Shown here piece after piece: positions 19,956-31,289 of a stretch of DNA of 64,000 nt. The notes under the pieces are model-generated. The model was not told the origin of the DNA and made no database searches. It saw only the letters and a list, made by a program, of their open reading frames with translations. The position numbers and the translations under genes were made by a program. Source of the DNA: Diaporthe sp. PMI_573 (lineage: Eukaryota; Ascomycota; Sordariomycetes; Diaporthales; Diaporthaceae); assembly GCA_021399435.1 (NCBI GenBank), contig JAJTUP010000014.1, forward strand, positions 1,302,001 to 1,366,000, in the 5' to 3' direction. How positions within the stretch are numbered: the stretch's first letter is position 1; each line of letters begins with the position of its first letter.

Positions 19956-22083
19956 TTATAGCTCTAGGCTCGGTGTCTGTCCCTTCACCCTGCCGATGAC
20001 CTGCTGTGGTGCGTACTTGGGGATGACCTCGTCGTCGTGCAGCATCTCAAACTCCTCCGTGGCATCTCGTCCCATGAAGTTCATGATGGCCTGAGGGCCA
20101 CCGGGGTGCTCATCGAGCCAGTTGGTGAGGTCCATGACAACACCCTTGACAACAACCCACAGGTCGTCCTTCTTGTTGTGCTTGGCGATCTCCTCCATTG
20201 TGAACTCCTTCTCAGGAACCTGGAACTCCTTGGGGTTGTTGGGCTTGGAAGCAGCCTTGCCTGAATCGGCCTGAGGCGATGGCCCTGCAGCAGAGGTGCT
20301 GGCTTGCGAGGCCAGGGCACCAGAGGAGGAGGCACCGCTGGAGCCCCAGTCGAGAGTGACCTTGCCGGCAGCAGGGTCCAAGTGGAGGGAGATCTGGCCG
20401 AGGCGCGCGGCGGGGCCACCGGCTGCGCTCTTGAGGGCCTGCTGGAAGAGATAGTTGCTTGCAGTGTCGCCAGCCACACGGCCGTAAACGACACATCCGA
20501 GGAGGGAGGAGCCACCCAGTCGGTTGGCGCCGTGGACACCGCCGGCAAGCTCACCACATGCAAAGAGACCATCGAAGGGCTTCTGCTCGGAGTTGAGCAC
20601 CTGAGCCTTGTCGTTGATCTCGATACCGCCCATGGTGAAGTGCAGCACAGGCTCCATCAGGGCGACGTGGAAGTCATCGTTGATGTCCACGGGGCCGTTG
20701 TGGAAGAACTTCTTGCCCCAGGGGTCCTTCTGTTTGCCGTCTGCGATGGCGTTGTATGTTGTGAAGGTCTTTTGCAGGTGGTCTGGCGAGCAGCCAATCT
20801 CCTTGGCCAGCTCCTTGCCGGTCATCTTCTTCATCAGACCACGTCCAGAGTAGTGGCGAGTGTGGAAGTCCAGAACGTTGGAGGCCTTGGAGTTGAGAAT
20901 GAGACGGATAGGGAACTTGCCCTTCTCCTTTTCCTTCCACATCTCGCCGGAGACGTAGTCTCTGTGGCCCAGCTCGTCACAGAAGCGGTCTCCGTCGCCG
21001 TTGATGAGAAGACCACCCTCTCCACGGAGAGCCTCGGCAGCGAGGAACTTCCACTTGGAGCCGGGGTCCTTGGGGTCGACGAGACCGGTAGGGTGCACCT
21101 GCACCTTGTCCATGTCGATGCCGTTTCCACCAATGGCCATGACCATCTTCTGACCGTCACCGGTCGCGTGGGTACCGTTGGTTGTGGCCAGACCGTATGT
21201 GTCTGGCCTGTGCTTCTTCAGCAGAGAAGTCTCACTGAAGTCAGCGGCGTAACCACCGGTCGCAAGAACGACCGGGCCATCCAAGGACTGTTCCTCGCCG
21301 TTGACCTCGAACTTGACGCCAGTGACATTGTTTCCGTCCTTGTTCAGGCTAGTGACGCGGGCCTTCTTGATGATTTCCACCCTGTCAGGCTCGGTCTCGG
21401 CAAGCTCCTCGAGCCTTTGCATCAGAGCGTATGTGATGGCCATGCCAGGGAATTTGGCATCGTGGCCTCGATGTGTTCGTGGCTGGGAGTGACCACTGCG
21501 AGCAAGTAAAGTTAGATGGTGTGACGTGTTAATGTTGAAAGCAGGAGCAGATGACTTACCCTAACCGCGAAACGAGGGTCAGGTCGAGGTTGAAGACATC
21601 CTGCAGCCACTCGACGGCAGCCGCGGACTTGTAGGTCAGAACCTTGATCAGGTCCGGCCTGGCCTTGTCTCTGGCAGACTTCAGAGTGTCATCGTAGAAT
21701 TGCTTGACGCTATCTTGAATCTTGTTGTCGACCTGTGTCCTGGTCAAGGCACCGTTGATGCCGGAAGTGGCCTTGGTCGAGTTGCCTCCGAAGAAGCCTG
21801 GAGAGGATCGTGTCAGAACAGATCATGCGAGAATGTGAATTGGGACCCACAGAAACGACTTACCTTGCTTGTCAAGAACGACAACATTTCCACCGGCGAG
21901 GTAAATTGTGTGCGCAGCGCTCAGTCCGGACACTGTGGCAGTTTGTCAGCTCGAGTCGCAAGACGGTTGTGGTGACGATGACGAGTGCGTGGAGTGGCAT
22001 GTGATCGAGCCTCGGACTCGACTCAGCCGAGGGGAGAGGGACGACTTACAGCCGCCGCCTACGACAATGACTCTTGGTGCCAT
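19956..22083 (-). CDS. Fumarate reductase (FAD flavoprotein) with C-terminal cytochrome b5 domain, 626 aa
   Basis: Exons are 22083-22050, 21932-21864, 21797-21560 and 21495-19956; all three introns have GTAAGT donors and CAG acceptors and join in phase. The N-terminus is the FAD dinucleotide-binding fold, RVIVVGGGLSGLSAAH (residues 3-18), followed by GFFGGNSTKATSGINGA, typical of soluble fumarate reductases (OSM1/FRD1 type). Later motifs are VVLATGGYAAD, KVQVHPTGLVDP, AAEALRGEGGLLINGDGDRF, FTMGGIEINDKAQV and GELAGGVHGANRLGG. After a low-complexity Ala/Ser linker (about 480-540) comes a cytochrome b5 fold with WLDEHPGG (His577) and MLHDDEV (His600) as the two haem ligands. The enzyme should reduce fumarate to succinate for redox balance under low oxygen; the b5 domain may relay electrons. 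Flavin plus b5 fusions of this kind are known in fungi. No mitochondrial presequence or ER signal is visible, so a cytosolic location is inferred. Confidence 0.92.
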
Positions 22084-23870
22084 TGTGAATGATCCTTCTG
22101 AGTTATTCGTTGGGAAAAGGAAAACAGAAGACGCCGAAGATGATGGGGAGGCAGAAGTGAGGCAAAAGGGGAGTAGAAGTTTGGTGAAGAGAAGAAGTAG
22201 GGAGGATTGGAATGCGCCAGGTTGATATGGCAGTCAACGGCTTGAGCACCGGCTGTTGCTTGGGTCTTACCCCAGACTTGCCAGGTTCCAATTGGGGGGA
22301 GGGTAGCACTAAGCCGATTTGCTGACCTTCTGATTCGTGAGCCGAGGTCAAAAGTCTAGCAGGGATGCAACGTCCCAGAATACAGACGGTGGAGAGGAGC
22401 ACGCAAACAGGAACGGCCATCAGTCAACGGCTCCTTTGTCCCTGCCTAGGTTCTTAAAACGACCCATCTTCGCGATTCTCGCCGTCTCTGAGGCCATGAG
22501 AAAGGCTACAGACTGAGGTTCACGATGCATCTCCCTGGTAGACAGCCTCGACCTCAATGACGAAGCCGACCCTTTAGGCAATCGGCGGCGAATGTGACCG
22601 AGGATCCTCGCTGGCCCACTGCCTTGCTGCTGTTCGTCGGGGAAATTCTGCCGAGGCAGCGCCCTCTCTCCTGGTTTGCCTGCTGACCAAATACGCCAGA
22701 TTTCCAGACCCCGGGTCTCGTCCGAGTGTGGGGAACCCTCGTTCGATCTGCCTCCGCGAGCGGAGCCCACGAGGGTCGCCATACAGCCGAATGGGGAGCC
22801 CGCAACATAGAAGGTCCTCGAGCGGACGGCACAATGGACGAGCTCGTCCCGAGACGCTGGCTTCAGACCGACGGGCGCCTCTGCACCTGGGGCAAATTTC
22901 ACCACAAAGACTGCCGTGAGAATGAAACATAGCCTGGTGGCAATCTCGAGTCAATTGCGTCTTCCGTTATTTGGGACCGGCGCACTGGGCGGTCGGCAGT
23001 CGGCTGTCAGCATGGTCACGCGTTGGAGTTGCAGAATGCTCTCGCTCTCTGTCACATGCGAAACAGAACGAATGAACCCCTACTTTCTTCGACCGCACAG
23101 CACAACACTACTCCAGGTTCCCGGGCGAAACAGCCACGCAGCTTCCAGGACAGCACAAGGGTAGTCGTCTGACACCCCTAGGACTGACCCCGTGGGAACA
23201 CCTAATGCAGCCAGGCACGCTGGGCTGTCTGCTCGGCATGTGAAAGTGACCTGGCCTCACCCTGCCCAAGGCTGGTCTTCAGCCTTCCGCACCCACTCTG
23301 GATGCGTGTGTTCTATGTTCCCACTTGCTGTCAAATGGATGACCCGAGAGAAGAAGACAGAAAGCGCATAGCGTGATTGAGGAGTATCAACTGCTTGCAT
23401 GCTTGCAGACGTTCATGGCAAGCAGACAAGGCTGGTCGAGTCGATAAGCAGCCTTGGTGGTTGATCCTGAAGCCTCGTCTCAGTTCTTGCAGCTTGTGTC
23501 CTGATGCAAAACGGAGTGTTGTGGGGCTGTAGTCAAGTTGACTGTTGAACCAGAGTTCGAGACCTAAAGCCGCCATCGTGATGCTTTTGCACAAGTGTCC
23601 TGTAGAGTTCCCTACATCACCAAGGAACCAGAGAAGGACCCCCCCCCCAACAGAGAGAGGACTACACTTCTCAGGGTTGGGGCTTTTATCTTCTGTTATC
23701 AAGCGTTCCAGGGACCAACTACTACGTCATCAGAGCATCGCGCATTCGGCAGCAATGATTGTTACACATCAGCTCACCTTGCGCACGCACCTGCAGGACC
23801 TACGCACGCTTGTACTGCGTCGACCAGACTAGGAAGACACAAATCACCAGGCGAGAGATTTCCTCAAGCC
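22084..23870. other. Intergenic divergent promoter region, 1.8 kb
   Basis: Lies between the divergent fumarate reductase and fasciclin-protein genes. The ATG at 22083 sits in a good context (CACAATGGC). No coding sequence is supported; the apparent extension of the fasciclin frame upstream to 23595 crosses a C-tract and has no credible start. Confidence 0.5.
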
Positions 23871-24705
23871 ATGAGGTCCACGCAAATTGCCCTCCTGCTG
23901 TCATCCGCCCTCCTCGCCCAGTCACTGATGCCCATCTCCGTCTCGCTCCACAACCGGGGCCGCGGCGGCAAAGCGATCCCGCCGCCCATCAGCGCCGACG
24001 AGGTCCAACGGCCCATCATGGACGGCCCCGGCCCGGCACTCCCACCTGGCGCATCCCAACCCGAGCCAAATGGCCCTCAGGGCCCGCCTGCTGGGGGGCC
24101 AGGGACTGTGATCCTGTCGGACGTCATGGGCAAAGATCGAAGTATAAATGTCTTCGCCAGCCTCGTCCGGGATGTCGACTCCTTATCGCACCGACTCGAC
24201 GACTCGTCGCAGAACTCGACAGTCCTCGCACCGCTGAACTCGGCGATGGACAAGCTGCCGCGCAAGCCTTGGGAAGACCCCGAAGACTACGACAATCTGG
24301 GCGCTGATGCATATGAGGGCGATGATGGCAGGGATCGCGCGCAGAAGAATATCAGGAGGTTCGTTGAGGCGCACGTCGTGCCAGAGAGCCCCTGGAAAGA
24401 AGGTGTCAAGGTCAAGACGCTGGGCAGTGATAGCACCGAGATATGGTGGGAGGAGAAGGATGGCAATAGAATGGTACGGTCCTCTCTGCGCCACGATATG
24501 TTTCTTTTCTTTTTGCCTGTTCGACTAATGCTTCGTGGAAGATTCAACCTGGAAATATTGAGGTTTCCTCTGTGGCAAGTTCCGTTTCAAATGGTCAAGT
24601 TGTAAGTGGTAACCCAACCCTTCCCCTAATGCACCTCACAGGAGCAAGCTTGCTGACCCGTGCTCGCGACAGTGGATACTCAAGAGTGCTCGGAATTATT
24701 CGTAA
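23871..24705 (+). CDS. Secreted fasciclin (FAS1) domain protein, 231 aa
   Basis: Exons are 23871-24473, 24542-24601 and 24673-24705; introns of 68 nt (GTACGG...GGAAG) and 71 nt (GTAAGT...GACAG), all phase 0. A signal peptide (MRSTQIALLLSSALLAQSLM) is followed by a Pro/Gly-rich segment with PGPALPPGASQPEPNGPQG. The FAS1-like domain occupies about residues 82-228: VILSDVMGKDRSINVFASLV, then NSTVLAPLNSAMDKLPRKPW, FVEAHVVPESPW (the H2-type motif), NIEVSSVASSVSNGQVWILK, ending ARNYS. This matches the small fungal FAS1 proteins that end in a NGEVWxIxGxxNY-like motif. The role is probably extracellular, vacuolar or cell-wall adhesion; exact function is unknown. The second and third exons are only 20 and 11 codons long and are easily missed; without them the domain would lose its last strands. 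Confidence 0.8.
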
Positions 24706-25816
24706 TTTGCCACGCGCTGGGCCTGTTTGGAAAATTCAGAATTGAGCCATCAAAGCGATCATGATCATGCCTTGAAGGTCAAGAATGCGATGCCATGAAA
24801 TATTACATGCTCGGGCGGTGGCTCCGAAAACGCGGCTCTTGTGGTGCAGGCCGGTGCAATATTACGCGTCTTTTGGTGGCAGGCCACAGCTTACACCCTA
24901 CGGCACTTCAACCTAATAAAGATATCATATACCATATATACCATATAAGACTGACCGTGATGGCGACTTGTTACAATGGCCACGCCCATTCCACACACGC
25001 TGACCAGGGAGCAGTTCGTTGCTTTTTCCATGGCACAAAAGCCTCGACAAACTCGCATCGGCAGTGACGCGTTTTTTCCTTCTTGTTGGGAATCTGCTGC
25101 AGCCCCTGATTTAGGCAAGATGATGCTTTACGGCAGGCAAAAAGACGGAACGTCACTGCCAGCAGCCACGAACGGAAGTGGAGTTAGCTAGAGACCTCTT
25201 GCAGTGCTAACAGAATTGCTAGGGCGAATACCGCAGTCATAGTTATTACCTCTTCCGGTCTCTAACATTCTTATCTACACGTGAAATTGTCCAAAATCAA
25301 TTAGTCCAGTCGGTCGATAACAATCCCGGGACCGCTGTCGCATTTGCCCTGCTCTCAGGTCGCCAATCCCAGCTCGCTTCGGTCATTGTCGTGGTGTCGG
25401 GCGATCTGACCTCCAATCCTCCCCTTCAGAGCTTGCAAATCGTGATCTACACAACTCCCCTCACGCCGGAGCTGTTTCTGTTCTTCCCTCGAGAAGTTCC
25501 TCAGCAAATGTATCATATCTGTCTCCAGCTCGTATGCTCACGAATGACAGTAAGTGAAGAGCGTCTTTCGGTCTGATTGTCCGCTGGAGCTCCAGCTCGA
25601 GCAAGCCCTTTCTCGAGAGACTGTCGGCTCCGGCCGTGTCACTCGTGCGCATGACTAGATGCACTTGGTTCCTCACTCCTTGGTTTCTTTGCCCGTACAT
25701 CGCGCTCCTGAATCTTCCAATTCTGACGTCCAGCAGTCACTCTGAGGTATAGAACGTGAGCTGTGGCCCCGAGTCCATCCTCCCCTGAAAGCTTCCGCCG
25801 GCACCAGCCCCACAAT
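24706..25816. other. Intergenic, 1.1 kb, SIN3 upstream region
   Basis: No coding sequence is supported. The right part (about 25300-25816) is the likely promoter and 5' leader of SIN3. A donor-like CA|GTAAGTG at 25550 could start a leader intron, but no partner acceptor is convincing. Confidence 0.45.
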
Positions 25817-28800
25817 ATGGAGGACCAACGGCATCGTGCTACTCTCCTCGAGCAGCAAGACGAGAGGATCCGCGAGCGAGAGAGGGATCGAGAGAGAGAA
25901 AGAGAACAGAGGGAACGCGAAAGCGAGCGCGCAAACCGAGAACCATACCCGCCCAGCGCGCCTCACCACAGCAATGCCGGCTCCATCCCAATCCACCAGC
26001 CTGTCGCAAACCGATTCCCAGGCACAATACACAGCCCTGGTGGCCTGTTGGCCAACCACGGTGCAAATCCAACAAGCGTACCACTCGGCGCACCTTCTGG
26101 GCCGGGAGGCCCCCCTGGGGCTATCCACGGGGACTCCAACAATAGGCAACTTCCCCATGGCGTTCAGAATGGCGCTGCCTCGTCGCAACACCAGATGTTC
26201 GCCCCGGCACCGCATGGTTCCATGCCGCCGAACGGTCCCATGAGCACATCCGGCGGCGCAGCGGCCATGTTCGGGCCTCCACTCCAGCCCGATGGCGGTA
26301 GGGGTCCACCACAGCCCGTGCCTTTCGGTGCTGGCATGGCGACCGGTCATGCATTGGCTCCAGTTTCGGGCAACACCATGAACCAGGGACAACAGCCCAT
26401 ACTCAATGTGAGATACTGCCACAGCTCCGAATATGCAGGCCGAGGTCATGAGCGTCTGCTTCCTCGGGACACCCGTGCTGATACCCGTTTCAAACAGGAT
26501 GCTCTCAGCTATCTTGACCAGGTTAAGGTCCAGTTCTCTGAGCAGCCCGATGTGTATAACAGGTTCCTTGACATTATGAAGGACTTCAAGAGCCAGACGT
26601 GAGTGGCAGTTGTGCCCCTACCCTGATAAAATGTTGCGAGAAGCTGAACGGCCACAGGATCGACACCCCCGGGGTTATTAGCCGTGTCTCCGAATTGTTC
26701 GCCGGCCATCCCAACTTGATTCAGGGATTTAACACGTTCCTCCCCCCTGGGTATCGGATTGAGTGTGGCTTGGAGAATAACCCCAATAGCATTCGGGTGA
26801 CGACACCGTCAGGCTCGACAATCCATTCGATCGGCCCTGGTAGGGCGGTGCAGATAGAGTCCGGCCCACCGCCCTCTTCTGTCCCGAGGGAACGCTTCGC
26901 GGAACAGCGCCCACCCAACTGGCAAGGCCCGGTGCAGCACAGCATCGAAAGCCCAGAGGTCCAGTTCAGCACGCCCGCTCAGAGTGGCCATGGTCCCATG
27001 GCCCATGGATCGGCGCAGAGTGCACCATTTGATGCCCATAGCCCCGTGCAGCAGCGAGGCCAGCCTCCAGCACAGGCCAGCTCGGCAACTTCTCATCCCC
27101 CTGTTCCTCGAAACGCGCTCACTCCAACCCCAGCTGCTGTTCAAGCTTTGAATGGGGCTGCGGCCCAATCGCAGGCGAATATGGAGAAGCGAGGTCCGGT
27201 CGAATTTAATCATGCAATAAGTTATGTTAACAAGATAAAGGTAAGCTTGTTTATTGTAGCTCGGTTGGCGTTCCATTGTGTTTTCGAATTTGCCTATTGT
27301 CAGGGAAGAGGCGGGGCACACAATGGCGGGCCAGATTACAGCCAACCCTCACCTCTTAGTATTCACCTCAGACGAAAGGCATCTAACCAAGAGCTCTGTC
27401 GCAGAACCGTTTTCAAGATAAACCCGAGATCTACAAACAGTTCTTGGAAATCTTGCAGACATACCAACGAGAGCAGAAACCCATCCAGGACGTTTATGCT
27501 CAAGTCACAACACTGTTCAACGCTGCCCCAGACCTACTCGAAGACTTCAAGCAATTCCTGCCAGAATCAGCTGCGCAGACGAGGGGAGCCGCACAACGCG
27601 CTGAGGAGTTCACCGCCATGACGAACATGGCTTCGACGCCCCAGCCCGGCCACACTGCTCGGGATGGGCCAAAGGGACCGCCAGTCGGCAACTTTGCACC
27701 CCCAGCCAGCACGAGCAAGGAGAGCAAGAAGCGCGCCCGACCGGACAAGCAGGCTGGTCCTCCGACGTCAGCGCCCGTCGACCCACCAACGTCGAATATG
27801 CGAGGAGCGCCAGCGTCAGCCAGCAACAAGAGGTTGAAGACCACCCACCCCAAGCCGGGCGTTGCTGAGGGTGTTGAGCCCAACCTAACGCCTTGCATGC
27901 CGGTGCCTCTCGCCCCCACCTCCCCTACCGCCTCTGCCGATCTCGAGATAGCTTTCTTCGACAAGGCCAAGAAGTTCATCAATAACAAGACGGCATTCTC
28001 CGAGTTTCTCAAGCTTTGCAACATGTTCACCCAGGAGCTCCTCGACAAAGATGATCTCATAGCAAAAGCGTCACAATTCATCGGAGGTCATACTGAGCTG
28101 TTTGGCTGGTTCAAGGAGTTTGTGTCATTCAGCGGAGAGGACCACATCATCGAACAACGCCCCGAACCTGCCACTGGTCGGGTGTCGTTGAGTAATTGCC
28201 GGAGCTACGGACCCAGTTACCGTCTCTTACCGAAGCGAGAGAGACTCAAGCCCTGCAGCGGCCGGGACGATCTCTGCAACTCGGTCTTGAACGACGAATG
28301 GGCGTCTCACCCTACGTGGGCTTCCGAGGACTCTGGTTTCGTCGCCCATAGGAAGAACGCATTCGAGGAGGGTCTCCATCGGATAGAGGAAGAACGCCAC
28401 GACTACGACTTCTACATCGAGGCGAACCAAAAGTGCATCCAACTCTTGGAACCCATTGCGCAGCAAATGTTAACGCTGACACCAAACGATCGCGCCAACT
28501 TCAGGATGCCTACGGGCCTGGGTGGGCACAGCCAGTCAATCTACAAACGAGTCTTGAAGAAAGTTTATGGCCCAGAGCATGGCCCGCAGGCTGTTAACGA
28601 CATGTTTTCCAACCCATTCAGCGTTGTGCCGGTGGTTCTGGCCCGCCTGAAGCAGAAGGACGAAGAGTGGAGGTTCTCTCAGCGCGAGTGGGAGAGGGTT
28701 TGGCAAACACAGACTGAGACTATCTATCTCAGGTCGCTCGACCACATGGGTCTTTCCATCAGGAACAACGACAAGCGCACCTACTCGGCCAAACATCTCG

Positions 28801-30524
28801 TTGATGTCATCAAGACGAAGCATGAAGAACAGAAACGGATGCGGTCCGCGAGGCACAAGATCCCGCACTATCAGTTTCAATGGAACTTCGAAGACAAGGA
28901 GCTTATTCTTGATCTCCTTAGGCTCATGTTTATGTATGCCATGAATAGTGGGCAGCATGGCGCCACCGAGAAGGAACGCATTTTGGACTTCTTCGAGACA
29001 TTCATCCCCCAGTTCTTCGACCTCCCGGAGGACAAGGTTCTGGAAAGACTTGCCAACATCGACAGGGACTCAGGCGACGAAGACGCCGAGGAGATTCCTC
29101 CAACCGAGCTGACTAATGGAAGGTCGGGTCGTCGCAACGGCCGGAAGTCTGATCTGCTCCGGGGCGTTCTTGACCCCGGCCGCAACGGCAGCAAGCCCCG
29201 TAACCACAAGGAGGGCAGCGCAGCATCGGGAAGCAAGGAGACAACACCCGATGTCGCCTCTGGGAACGAAGAAGAGATGCCCGATGCTCCCGAAGATGCC
29301 TCAGCGCCTGAGGTTGGCTCCAACGATAGGTGGCTTGCGACCGCTCCCGTGCCCACGGTAGCATCTGGCGACAACTCCTTGCTTGACGAGCAGGGTGACC
29401 TGAAGGCTGATGGCTCCTTCCCTCGGCCCTGGTTCAACTTCTTCTGTAACCAGACGATCTATGTCTTCTTCAGCATTCTTCAGACCGTATACCAACGTCT
29501 GAAGGGTGTCAAGGACAACAAGGAAAGCGTACTCAACGAGATACGGCGTGAGAAACTAGAGAAGCCGGCCAAGGTCCTGGGCCTGGTTCAGGATGACCTC
29601 AAGTTCTTCAGTGACCTTCCGGAGGACAAGTTTTGGAGCCGAACGCTCGAGCTGATCGAGGATTTCATCAACAGCGATATCGACGAGAACCGCTATCAGG
29701 ACGTCCTGCGGCATTACTACCTCAGCAATGGCTGGCAACTTTACACAATCCAAGACTTGCTCAAGACTCTTTGCCGTCTTGCCCTTGTCTGCAACAACAC
29801 CGACAACAAGGACAAGACCCCAGATCTGATCAAGCAATACATACTCAGCCGGCAGCATGATGAAACGAGCTACCAAGTCGAGATCAGCCACCGCAAGTTT
29901 GCAGAAAAGTGTATCAAGGACGGAGAGATGTTTGTCATCACCTGGGTACGTGTTCCACATCCCTCGACTGGTCCACGCGTAATACTAACGTATCCCCAGA
30001 TCCCAGGCAGGAACGAGGCAACAGTTCGCTGGCTTCAGAAGGATGACACGACTTTCCACATGGATGAGATGGAGCTCAGGGATCGCTGGCAGTACTACAT
30101 CTCCTCTTGGATGCGCACCGAGCCAACCGAAGGCGTCTCGAGGGCCCGCATGCAAAAGGTCGTGCTGACTCGCAACCTGCCCTCGGGAGACGCCGACTCG
30201 GACGGCGATTACCAGCCCAAGGCGATCTCATACAGTGAGGGCCTGGTCTTGAAGATCTGCCTCAACACGTCCAAGATCAGCTACGCCAAAGGCACGTCTA
30301 ATTACTTCATCTACAACATCGACGGCGGGTCTGCAGAGCAGCGTGAGGAGCGCGAGCAACGTAGACAACTCGTCAGAGAAGTCCGCAACCAGAAGTTCAC
30401 CGAGAAGATGGCCATGAACAGCCCTTGGATGAAGAACCTCAGTCAGGAACAGGTCCAGCATGCCAAGGAGGCCTATGAGAAGTGGAAGACGGAGGGCATC
30501 CCGCCCGCCCAGGACGACGAGTAG
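25817..30524 (+). CDS. sin3: SIN3 transcriptional corepressor scaffold, 1446 aa
   Basis: Exons are 25817-26407, 26498-26598, 26658-27240, 27405-29945 and 30000-30524. The start is the first ATG in frame ([20 protein letters not shown]) and opens a striking Arg/Glu/Asp-alternating stretch. Paired amphipathic helix (PAH) domain 1 begins at residue 198 ([13 protein letters not shown]), crosses intron 2 and ends [16 protein letters not shown]2 (about 412-478) starts [14 protein letters not shown] and spans intron 3. PAH3 (about 604-667) contains [20 protein letters not shown]. The histone-deacetylase interaction region (about 684-775) reads [19 protein letters not shown] and [19 protein letters not shown]. 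The Sin3 C-terminal domain (about 1095-1400) includes [20 protein letters not shown]. The nuclear protein assembles Rpd3-type deacetylase complexes and docks repressors through its PAH domains. The last intron is 54 nt and free of stops (see findings). Confidence 0.95.
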
Positions 30525-31289
30525 CACGCTGTCGTGGTGAGCTCAACGGGCTTGCCCTGGTACCCTGATGGTCTGATGGATCACGACGCCTTTTGCACGG
30601 ACTGCGGACACGAGCTTTCACAATTCATGGCGGCAAGCTTGAGATCTACAGCCCTTTTGAGCCTCAGCTTTTCACTAAGTATGATTCCTCAGAGGTTGAT
30701 GATGTACCGGCGCGGTGGATGATGACGAAATGAAATATACTGGCATTACGGAGGAGTTGCAAGACGGGACGAGCGGTGGCCACGACAGAGGAATACCAGC
30801 ATTGTTGCTATGCTAGGTGAGAGAAAGAAAGGAGGAGCTCAGGATCACGGCCGATTGATGATTTGCTTACGTACTTGTCATTTCGGTCATCCATATCATG
30901 ATTCCCTTTGCCCGGTTCGAGCAGCTGCGACTGCTGGAGGGAGGGGGGGGGGTGGGAGAGAAGAGGGACACACACCCGTGGCCGCTCCGCTGCTCGTCTC
31001 TTGAGAGCAGCAAGACATTTGTTTTGTTTTGAGAAGCTGTTTCCTGTACAACCGATAACGAGTAATAACTGCCCTCGTGTGCAAACGTGCTGCCTCTGGC
31101 TTCATGGTGAACTGGCTGTGTTGAGAGCAATGCTGTGCTTGCGGCCGGTAGACTTTATTTACATCAGTGACAAACACGCAAACGACGAAACGAGGTCTTC
31201 CACAGCAAGCCGAGGACATGAGACTCGAGGCTGTTGAATGAAAGCAGTAATCACATGATCTATGTTGGTATCTCTGTTCTATGAATGCT
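30525..31289. other. Convergent intergenic region, 0.77 kb
   Basis: Shared 3' region between convergent SIN3 and the PRM10-like gene. Contains a G-rich run near 30941-30954. No gene is seen. Confidence 0.5.

Noticed and set aside
20304..21509. 401-codon open frame antisense to the fumarate reductase gene
   Set aside because: Arises from strong third-position GC bias of the real gene on the other strand; no family motif, and it overlaps three conserved domains and an intron boundary.
25868..25950. GAGA-rich tract read as a regulatory GAGA element
   Set aside because: It lies inside the SIN3 first exon and codes for an Arg/Glu/Asp-alternating stretch in frame.
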